Assembly (NCBI GenBank): GCA_030615745.1
Contig: JAUWYR010000030.1
Coordinates: 1 to 29,385 of the forward strand
Direction: 5' to 3'
DNA: 29,385 bases
Source of the DNA: Candidatus Zixiibacteriota bacterium
GTDB taxonomy: Bacteria; Zixibacteria; MSB-5A5; SM23-73-2
Position numbers and translations under genes: made by a program. Positions 23,240 to 29,385 of this stretch are shown here, in pieces. The notes under the pieces were generated by a model that was not told where the DNA came from, did not search any database, and worked only from the letters and a program-made list of their open reading frames with translations. Every line of letters begins with the position of its first letter. Positions within the stretch are counted from its first letter, which is position 1.

Positions 23240-23983
23240 ATGGAGAGCTTTATTCATCCAGAGGCTGAAATTGGCGAAAAAACAGAGGTGGGGAGATATA
23301 CTGTAATTGGAGAGAAAGCAAAAGTTGGGAAGGGTTGTATTATCGGCAATAATGTGACTATCCATCCTTATGCCGAGATTGGCGACTACGTTAGAATCGA
23401 TGATAATACTGTTATTGGCAAACAGCCGATGAAGGCAGCTACAAGTGCCACTACTAAGATAGAAAAACTGTCTCCGGCTAAGATTGGAAACAATTGTATC
23501 ATTGGAACTTCAGTGGTTATCTATGCTGGTGCAAAGCTTGGTGAGAAGGTTTTAGTGGCGGACTTGTCCACTGTTAGAGAGAATGTTTCTGTGGGTGATT
23601 TCACCATTGTTGGAAGGGGTGTGGCGATAGAAAATTATTGCAAGATCGGTTCTTTTTGTAAGCTCGAGACAAATGTTTACATCACTGCCTATTCTGAGCT
23701 TGAGGATTATGTCTTTGTAGCTCCGTGCGTTGCTACAAGCAACGATAACTATATGGCTCGCACAAAAGAGAGATTCAAACACTTCAAAGGTGTGAGGGTG
23801 AAAAAAGGTGGCAGGATCGGATTGAATGCCACAATTCTACCGGGCAAGACCATAGGAGAAGATAGCTTGGTTGCAGCAGGCTCTGTGGTCACTAAAGATA
23901 CCCCTGCAAGAAAAATAGTTATGGGATTACCAGCTAAGGTATGGAAGGATGTTCCAGAAGAACAACTTTTAGAAAACCAGTAA
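23240..23983 (+). CDS. Left-handed beta-helix acyltransferase (WbpD-like N-acetyltransferase)
   Basis: 247 residues from the preferred start. It consists almost entirely of hexapeptide repeats (IGEKTEVGRYTVIGEKAKVG, then IGNNVTIH, IGDYVRI and so on), ending with the family motif IGLNATILPGKTIGEDSLVAAGSVVTKD and VMGLPAKVWKD. Such proteins form trimers that use acetyl- or acyl-CoA. Between the WbpB-like and WbpE-like genes, its inferred role is N-acetylation of the 3-amino group of a UDP-sugar. The ATG at 23240 is chosen over 23228 because GGAGG (23230-23234) lies 5 nt before it and overlaps the upstream ATG. It begins 18 bp after the oxidoreductase stop. Confidence 0.87.
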   Translation: MESFIHPEAEIGEKTEVGRYTVIGEKAKVGKGCIIGNNVTIHPYAEIGDYVRIDDNTVIGKQPMKAATSATTKIEKLSPAKIGNNCIIGTSVVIYAGAKLGEKVLVADLSTVRENVSVGDFTIVGRGVAIENYCKIGSFCKLETNVYITAYSELEDYVFVAPCVATSNDNYMARTKERFKHFKGVRVKKGGRIGLNATILPGKTIGEDSLVAAGSVVTKDTPARKIVMGLPAKVWKDVPEEQLLENQ

Positions 23984-24007
23984 CTTTTAAAATAATAAAG
24001 GATAAAA

Positions 24008-25114
24008 ATGAAAGTCCCACTTTTAGATTTAAAAAGGCAGTATTATTCGATAAAAGATAGAATCGATCAAGCAATAAAAGATGTTTTAGAAAAAACTCAG
24101 TTCATCTTGGGTCCCCAGGTGAAAAAATTTGAGGAAAACGTAGCAAAATATTGTGGAGCTAAGTATGCTGTGGGGGTTGCATCAGGAACTGATGCTCTGC
24201 TTTTGTCCTTAAGGGCTTGTGGAGTGAAGCCCGGTGATGAGGTGATTATTCCATCTTTCACATTTTTCGCTACTGCTGGTGTTGTATCCAGATTGGGCGC
24301 TTTACCGGTTTTTATTGACATGGACTTAATGACTTATAATATGCTACCGGATCAGATAGAAGAAAAGATCACTGAAAAGACAAAGGCGATAATGCCAGTG
24401 CACCTTTTCGGTCAATGTGCAGATATGGATCCGATATTAGAGATTGCGAAAAAGCATAACTTGAAAGTTGTGGAGGATGCTGCACAGGTTATCGGAGCAA
24501 AATATAAAGGTAAAAAAGCAGGGACAATGGGTGATTTAGGGTGTTTTAGCTTTTTCCCCAGTAAAAACTTAGGAGGTGCTGGTGATGGTGGTATGGTTAT
24601 AACTGATAACGAAGATTTAGCTGAACTACTCAGAAAATTGAGGATCCATGGGGCAACTCAGAAATACTTTTATTCAATGGTGGGATACAACAGCAGGCTG
24701 GATACCATTCAGGCAGCGATTTTGGATGTGAAGCTCAAATATTTAGATGAGTGGTCAGAAAAAAGAAGAAAGAAAGCAGAAATATATGGTCGCGCTTTCA
24801 AGGGTACAGATATAGTAACTCCAAAAGAAGATGATTTTAATTATCATATTTATCATCAATACACCATAGCAGTTAAAAACAGAGATAGGCTGAGAGAATA
24901 TCTTATCCAGAATCAGATAGGATGTGCCATCTATTATCCTTTGCCTTTACATTTGCAGGAATGTTACAAGGGATTAGGTTATAAAAAAGGAGATTTACCC
25001 AACTCGGAGAAAAGGTCAGAGGAGGTAATATCGCTCCCGGTGTTTCCTGAGCTAACCCAGGAGGAGCAGGAATTTGTGGTTCAAACTATTAAGGGATTTT
25101 TTGCAAACAAATAG
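24008..25114 (+). CDS. DegT/DnrJ/EryC1-family PLP aminotransferase (WbpE-like)
   Basis: 368 residues, the usual family length. It opens with VPLLDLKRQY and has the PLP-phosphate loop GVASGTDALLLSL (56-68), SFTFFATAGVV (83-93), the cofactor aspartate D157 in VEDAAQ and the Schiff-base lysine K186 in SFFPSKNLGGAGDGG. The C-terminal half has GYNSRLDTIQAAIL, another family block. These enzymes transfer an amino group, usually from glutamate, to a keto-sugar nucleotide in the cytoplasm. Placement after the oxidoreductase and acetyltransferase suggests a 3-amino UDP-sugar product. AAAGGA (23997-24002) precedes the ATG. Confidence 0.93.
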   Translation: MKVPLLDLKRQYYSIKDRIDQAIKDVLEKTQFILGPQVKKFEENVAKYCGAKYAVGVASGTDALLLSLRACGVKPGDEVIIPSFTFFATAGVVSRLGALPVFIDMDLMTYNMLPDQIEEKITEKTKAIMPVHLFGQCADMDPILEIAKKHNLKVVEDAAQVIGAKYKGKKAGTMGDLGCFSFFPSKNLGGAGDGGMVITDNEDLAELLRKLRIHGATQKYFYSMVGYNSRLDTIQAAILDVKLKYLDEWSEKRRKKAEIYGRAFKGTDIVTPKEDDFNYHIYHQYTIAVKNRDRLREYLIQNQIGCAIYYPLPLHLQECYKGLGYKKGDLPNSEKRSEEVISLPVFPELTQEEQEFVVQTIKGFFANK

Positions 25115-25129
25115 CATCATTAAAAGATA

Positions 25130-26698
25130 GTGGTTGAGAGCATTTCGAAAAAGATAATAAGGAATACCTTCTATAATTCAGTTGGTAGAATGTGGATGAT
25201 GCTTTTAACTTTGCTTCTTACCCCTTACATTCTTCATAAGCTGGGTGTTCAACTTTTCGCTGTGTGGTCTTTGATTTTCGTGATAACGACCTGTTTAGGT
25301 TTTTTAGATCTGGGGATAGGAAGTTCTTTTTCGAAATATATAGCGGAGTATTGGGCAAAAAAAGACTATTCCTCTTTGAACTCAGTTATAGGCTTCGGGA
25401 TACTTTTTTTCACAATATGTTCAGCCGTAATTTTTTTCTTGGCTTATCTTTTGAAGGGCCCTTTGATGTGGTTGTTAAAAGTGCCTGAGTTATTACAGAA
25501 AGATTTTACTTATGGTGTGATCGGAATGGTTGTGGTGGTTTCATTAGTCAATATTTTTAGTGTGTTTCGTGAGTTTCTGTTTGGGGTTCAAAGGATGGAT
25601 ATTTTGAATAAGATAATCATCTTTTCATCTTTATTTTATATTTTTTTCACTATATTTTTTTTGGAAAAAGGGATGGGCATTGAAGGTTTAGTATATAGCA
25701 CTGGAATTAGAGGAGTAGTTCTTACTCTAAGCACAGTTTTTTTTTCTTTAAAACTTTTTCCAACTTTACGAATTACATTTTTCCCACTCAATATGAATGT
25801 ATTCAAAAAGCTATTTAATTACGGGATAAAAATGCAGGTATCGAATATAGCAGGAATGGTCCACCTTCAGACCGATAAAGTCGTGATCAGCTATTTTTTA
25901 GGTCTCAATTTTGTGACCTTCTACGAATTGGGTCAAAAAATTGCCACTGCTGGCAGATCCCTTCCTGCAATCATACTCAGCGCTTTGGTTCCAGCAATTT
26001 CTGAGATCGATACTTACAATGATCATACAAAACTTAAAGATTTATATTATAAGGGCTCAAAATATATTGCTTTAACAATATTCCCTTTGATATTTTTGAC
26101 TTTAACATTAGCTTCAGATGTTATTCATCTGTGGGTAGGGAAAGGTTATCCTTTGGCAATTTTAGCATTGCAGGTTTTAGTAATTGAGTATGGATTAAAT
26201 GTCCTGACAGGGATGGGAACATCTGTTGTTCGAGGAATTGGAAAGCCTGAATATGAGACAAGATATGCGGTATTGGTGATGATTCTTCAATTAATTTTAA
26301 GTATAATTCTGATCCAATTAATGGGTTTCAAAGGGATTCTTTTAAGTTTGCTTGTTTCCGGCTTATCTGGCTCCTTCTATTTTTTGGTAACCTTTCATAA
26401 GTTTTTTAGAGAAAGTTTCAAAGATTTAGCTAAGAAGGTTTATTCTAAACCATTTTTTGCTTCAGGATTTGCGGCTTTAATCACTTTTATTTTTAGCTCG
26501 TATCTGAAAAGTCTTGCTTTTTTCCCTAATAGATGGGGCAGTTTAATTTGGCTTTCATTTGAATTTCTCATCTTTTTAATTTCGTATACTTTTTTTATAA
26601 TTAAGATGAGTTACTTGGAAATAAACGAGGTACAGCCTTTAACAGTCTATTTCAAGCCCAAATTAGCTAACAAAATTTGTTCCATTTTTAGTAAATAG
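25130..26698 (+). CDS. Wzx-like polysaccharide flippase (MVF/MATE-like)
   Basis: 522 residues with about 12-14 predicted membrane helices. It opens SKKIIRNTFYNSVGRMWMMLLTLLLTPYILHKLG, the pattern typical of Wzx/RfbX-type exporters, followed by FLDLGIGSSFSKYIAEY. A central conserved helix pair (about 240-275: QTDKVVISYFLG, VTFYELGQKIA) fits the superfamily. It should translocate undecaprenyl-linked oligosaccharide units across the inner membrane. The start is a GTG at 25130 with only weak upstream purines; it lies 15 bp after the aminotransferase stop. The protein is leucine- and phenylalanine-rich, as expected for a membrane protein. Confidence 0.9.
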   Translation: MVESISKKIIRNTFYNSVGRMWMMLLTLLLTPYILHKLGVQLFAVWSLIFVITTCLGFLDLGIGSSFSKYIAEYWAKKDYSSLNSVIGFGILFFTICSAVIFFLAYLLKGPLMWLLKVPELLQKDFTYGVIGMVVVVSLVNIFSVFREFLFGVQRMDILNKIIIFSSLFYIFFTIFFLEKGMGIEGLVYSTGIRGVVLTLSTVFFSLKLFPTLRITFFPLNMNVFKKLFNYGIKMQVSNIAGMVHLQTDKVVISYFLGLNFVTFYELGQKIATAGRSLPAIILSALVPAISEIDTYNDHTKLKDLYYKGSKYIALTIFPLIFLTLTLASDVIHLWVGKGYPLAILALQVLVIEYGLNVLTGMGTSVVRGIGKPEYETRYAVLVMILQLILSIILIQLMGFKGILLSLLVSGLSGSFYFLVTFHKFFRESFKDLAKKVYSKPFFASGFAALITFIFSSYLKSLAFFPNRWGSLIWLSFEFLIFLISYTFFIIKMSYLEINEVQPLTVYFKPKLANKICSIFSK

Positions 26699-26699
26699 G

Positions 26700-27776
26700 A
26701 TGATTATAACATTTGTTTTACCTGGGATATCACCCACAAAACCTGTTGGTGGCTTTAAAGTTGTTTATGAATATGCTAACTACCTCTCGAAAAGAGGGCA
26801 CAGGATCAATGTAGTCCATCCTCTGACTCTATTTCTGGATAAAATTAGTTTTAAAAAAAGGATTGGAACACCATTAATATTGGGATTAGATTATTTGTTT
26901 GGACTTCCTAAGGTGAGTTGGTTTGATATTTCAACAAAAGTTAATATGATGATAGTCTCCAGCTTAGAGGAGAAATTTATCCCCAAAGGTGATATTATAA
27001 TAGCTACAGCATGGCAGACTGCTGAGTGGGTGAGTAAATATAATCAAAATAAAGGTGAGAAATATTATCTTATTCAACACTATGAAACTTGGAGCGGAGA
27101 TGAAAAGAGAGTAAAGATAACTTGGAAGTTGCCATTAAAAAAGATTGTGATCTCTAAGTGGTTGGAACAAATAGCAGAGAAAATGGGAGAGAAAGTTGCA
27201 GGATATGTGCCCAATGGATTAAACTTTAATCATTTTAAAATAATCAATCCTTTGGAGAATCGTAACCCAAAAAGGGTAGGGATGCTTTATAGTAAAATTG
27301 TTTGGAAAGGGTCAGATGATGGCATTAAGGCATTATTTTTAGTTAAAAAACAAATTCCAGATTTACAAGCAGTTTTTTTTGGAGTTTCTCCGAGAGAAAA
27401 GGAAATCCCTAAATGGGCGGAATATTATAAAAATCCTAAGCCCAATAGACTGTTAAACATATATAATAGTTGTAGCATCTTTATAGCCCCCAGTTGGTAT
27501 GAAGGTTGGTCCTTGCCCCCTGCTGAATCAATGGCTTGTGGGTGTGCATTAGTTACAACAGATAGCTTAGGAGTCAGAGAGTATGCTTTCAATGAAAAGA
27601 CCGCTTTAATCTCAGAGCCTAAAAATCCAGAAGAATTAGCACAAAGTATTATTCGACTGATTTATGATAACAATCTTCGCATATCCTTAGCTGAGAGCGG
27701 ACATAGATTTGTTCAAAATTTTACTTGGGAAAAAGCAGTAAACGAATTTGAAAAGATAATTTTAAATCAGAAGTGA
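26700..27776 (+). CDS. GT4-family glycosyltransferase
   Basis: 358 residues with a GT-B fold. The N-terminal half has GGFKVVYEYANYLSKRGH (17-34), the usual acceptor-domain opening. The linker PNGLNF (171-176) precedes the donor domain. That domain contains YEGWSLPPAESMACGCALVTTDSLG, giving the retaining-GT EX7E pair E268/E276. The donor sugar cannot be read. It should add a sugar to the lipid-linked repeat unit at the cytoplasmic face. The ATG is one base after the flippase stop, and its own stop overlaps the next gene's GTG, so translation of the three genes is likely coupled. Confidence 0.92.
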   Translation: MIITFVLPGISPTKPVGGFKVVYEYANYLSKRGHRINVVHPLTLFLDKISFKKRIGTPLILGLDYLFGLPKVSWFDISTKVNMMIVSSLEEKFIPKGDIIIATAWQTAEWVSKYNQNKGEKYYLIQHYETWSGDEKRVKITWKLPLKKIVISKWLEQIAEKMGEKVAGYVPNGLNFNHFKIINPLENRNPKRVGMLYSKIVWKGSDDGIKALFLVKKQIPDLQAVFFGVSPREKEIPKWAEYYKNPKPNRLLNIYNSCSIFIAPSWYEGWSLPPAESMACGCALVTTDSLGVREYAFNEKTALISEPKNPEELAQSIIRLIYDNNLRISLAESGHRFVQNFTWEKAVNEFEKIILNQK

Positions 27777-29161
27777 AGACTTCATCTATCCACATTTTAG
27801 AATTCCCTGATTTTTCAAAAAGAAATTTATTTCTTTTTATTTTTCTCGAGCTTCTCATTATTTCAAGTATTTTTTTGCTCCATTACATAAACGTCTTAAT
27901 TTTATTTGCAGTGCTTACTTTTTTAGTTTTGAACTTTTCAGACGTAAAAATTGCTTTATGGTTGTTAATTGCATATAGTACAATGGTTATCTATTTTCAA
28001 GGTTTAGTTTCTGCTATTATGATGATAATTTTGGGTTCTCTCCTGATATTTGTATGTTTATCAGTATATCTTAAATTTTGTTTCGGGCAATTTAAGATAA
28101 AAAAAACCTACTTAAATTTGCCGATTGCTATTTTTTTGGGATTAGCTTTTTTGCAAACTGTTAGAGGTTTATTAATTTCTAATCCCCCGAAATGGGTAGG
28201 CACAGAGCTTTTGGCTTACTTAGGTTTTGGCGTAGTGTTTTTGGTAATAAATCTTTGCGATAAAAAAGAGATGATAAAAAAGTTCTTCCAGCTGTTGATC
28301 GTTGTAGCATACTATCAGGCCATTATAGGTCTTTGGAATTACTTTCGAGTTGAGCACCGAATCGGAGGATATCTTTTTGGGACTTTTCCAAGTTTGATAG
28401 CGTTAGTTTTACTAAACCTTTCTTTTTACTCGAAAGAAAAATCTAAAAAACTAATTTATCTTTTGATTTCTTTACCTCTTATTTTACATCTTTTATTTTC
28501 TTTTACCCGCGGGTATTGGCTTGGATTTATAAGTGCTCTTCTGTTATCCTATGGTATTTATCTCATTAATGCTGATTATTCCCATAGCAAAAAAATCTTG
28601 AAATTTCTTAAAGGAATAGTTGTTTTTACGGTTATATTAGTTGTAATTTTGCTTATGTTTCAATATTTTCTTCTAAGTGGGAGTCTCTTTGCTCATCTAA
28701 GCAGAAGATTCATATCAAGTTTTTCTACTAGGCCTAGCATTGAAACAATGTCTAATGTCGCTAGGTTAATAGAATATCAGGTATGTTGGGAGGCGATTAA
28801 AAAAAATCCAATTTTGGGTTATGGGGTAGGATATACTTTGTTTGTAACTAACCCGGTAAGGCATAGAAGGACTGAGGAATGGGCTATTCATCAATTCTAT
28901 TTAATGATCACTTTGAAAATGGGATTGCTAGGACTTTTAGCTTTCTTGTGGATATTCTATGTCTTTCTGAGAGAAGGCCTAAAACAAAGCAAGAGTATTG
29001 AGAATAACTACTATAAAGGACTTTCATACGGTTTTATAGCAAATTCGATTGCACTTTTAATGATCGATTTCACAAACCATTCACTCGCAACGGTAGATAA
29101 TAATTTTTATTTGGCTTTTACTATGGCTGGAGTGATAATAATAAATTCAAAGCGAAATTAA
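27773..29161 (+). CDS. Wzy/WaaL-type O-antigen polymerase or ligase
   Basis: 462 residues with about 10-12 membrane helices. A large periplasmic loop (about 300-380) contains NPILGYGVGYTLF and RRTEEWAIHQFYLMITLKMG, and the helix before it carries FSFTRGYWLGF, the R-G-x-W/x-G pattern of the Wzy_C/O-antigen-ligase family. It should polymerise or ligate repeat units on the periplasmic side. A polymerase is the simpler reading, because a Wzz-type regulator and a flippase are in the same operon. The start is a GTG at 27773 overlapping the upstream TGA by four bases (GTGA); no independent Shine-Dalgarno is needed. Confidence 0.87.
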   Translation: MKTSSIHILEFPDFSKRNLFLFIFLELLIISSIFLLHYINVLILFAVLTFLVLNFSDVKIALWLLIAYSTMVIYFQGLVSAIMMIILGSLLIFVCLSVYLKFCFGQFKIKKTYLNLPIAIFLGLAFLQTVRGLLISNPPKWVGTELLAYLGFGVVFLVINLCDKKEMIKKFFQLLIVVAYYQAIIGLWNYFRVEHRIGGYLFGTFPSLIALVLLNLSFYSKEKSKKLIYLLISLPLILHLLFSFTRGYWLGFISALLLSYGIYLINADYSHSKKILKFLKGIVVFTVILVVILLMFQYFLLSGSLFAHLSRRFISSFSTRPSIETMSNVARLIEYQVCWEAIKKNPILGYGVGYTLFVTNPVRHRRTEEWAIHQFYLMITLKMGLLGLLAFLWIFYVFLREGLKQSKSIENNYYKGLSYGFIANSIALLMIDFTNHSLATVDNNFYLAFTMAGVIIINSKRN

Positions 29162-29162
29162 A

Positions 29163-29385
29163 ATGGATTTATCAATTATAATAGTCAATTGGAAAGTTAA
29201 AGAACTTTTGAACGGATGTTTAAATTCAATATTTTCTTGTTTACCCGGAGAAGAATTTGAGGTAATTGTTATTGATAATGCCTCCCAAGATGGAAGCGTT
29301 GAGATGATAAAAAAGAATTTTCCTCAAGTGAAATTGATCGTCAACAAGAAGAATTTGGGCTTTGCAAAAGCGTGTAATCAAGGCA
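29163..29385 (+). CDS. GT2-family glycosyltransferase, N-terminus only (cut by window edge)
   Basis: The ATG at 29163 lies one base after the previous stop, and the frame stays open to the edge (74 codons). It reads MDLSIIIVNWKVKELLNGCL, then VIVIDNASQDGSVEMIKK and NKKNLGFAKACNQG. The IIIVNW opening, DNASxDGS motif and NxGFAxACN segment are characteristic of GT-A fold, GT2-family enzymes of the rhamnosyltransferase-like subgroup. The catalytic DxD and the base lie outside. It continues the polysaccharide operon. Confidence 0.9.
   Translation, partial: MDLSIIIVNWKVKELLNGCLNSIFSCLPGEEFEVIVIDNASQDGSVEMIKKNFPQVKLIVNKKNLGFAKACNQG

Noticed and set aside
1-29385. tRNA, rRNA, transposase or prophage genes
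   Set aside because: No cloverleaf-like or rRNA sequence, transposase motif or phage gene was recognised in the intergenic regions or open frames.

Overview
The window is a low-G+C stretch (rough estimate from reading) from a bacterium. A Wza-like outer-membrane polysaccharide exporter points to a diderm. A fused two-activase/HgdB-like iron-sulfur protein of the 2-hydroxyacyl-CoA dehydratase activator type is mostly found in anaerobes. The mixture of an actinobacterial-type inositol-phosphate synthase, a mannose-1-phosphate guanylyltransferase with a degenerate mutase domain and a lone activase fits an uncultured, candidate-phylum-like lineage. The lineage cannot be named from the sequence alone.

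Minus-strand half (1-11591). Read in transcription order from the right: a 1414-residue double-activase protein (7347-11591) starts from a well-formed promoter whose -10 box sits inside an inverted repeat. It is followed by a DUF885-type metallopeptidase-like protein (5648-7282). A 77-bp element with terminal inverted repeats fills most of the next gap. Then come a PAP2-superfamily membrane protein (4576-5454), a soluble GAF histidine kinase (3085-4512), a Rec-GAF-GAF histidine kinase (931-3081), and an NtrC-type sigma-54 response regulator cut by the left edge (1-897). The last three form a tightly packed signalling cassette.

Plus-strand half. After a 359-bp divergent promoter region, a CDP-alcohol phosphatidyltransferase and a myo-inositol-1-phosphate synthase form a two-gene unit (11951-13698). 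Together they are predicted to make a phosphatidylinositol-phosphate-type lipid. Next are thymidylate kinase (13851-14474), a four-unit 24-bp tandem repeat, a TauE/SafE-type permease with its DUF1634 partner (14635-15778), and an 832-residue sugar nucleotidyltransferase fused to a phosphomannomutase-like domain that has lost its catalytic motifs (15970-18468).

The 896-bp gap at 18469-19364 is the most unusual non-coding part. It holds a 7-bp tandem repeat, a second copy of the TIR-bounded element, a run of GC-rich hairpins, a strong sigma-70-type promoter, and a leader of about 250 nt with two stem structures and a small basic ORF. That leader precedes a surface-polysaccharide operon running to the right edge: exporter, chain-length regulator, a WbpB/WbpD/WbpE-like trio (predicted acetamido-sugar synthesis), a Wzx-like flippase, a GT4 glycosyltransferase, a Wzy/WaaL-like polymerase or ligase, and the start of a GT2 glycosyltransferase. 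The genes are nearly contiguous and in several cases overlap or are one base apart, so they probably form one transcript for a capsule or O-antigen-like glycan.

No complete new defence or mobile system is evident. The best candidates for something under-described are the structured leader upstream of the exporter, the modular hairpin/TIR repeat family, and the degenerate mutase fusion.
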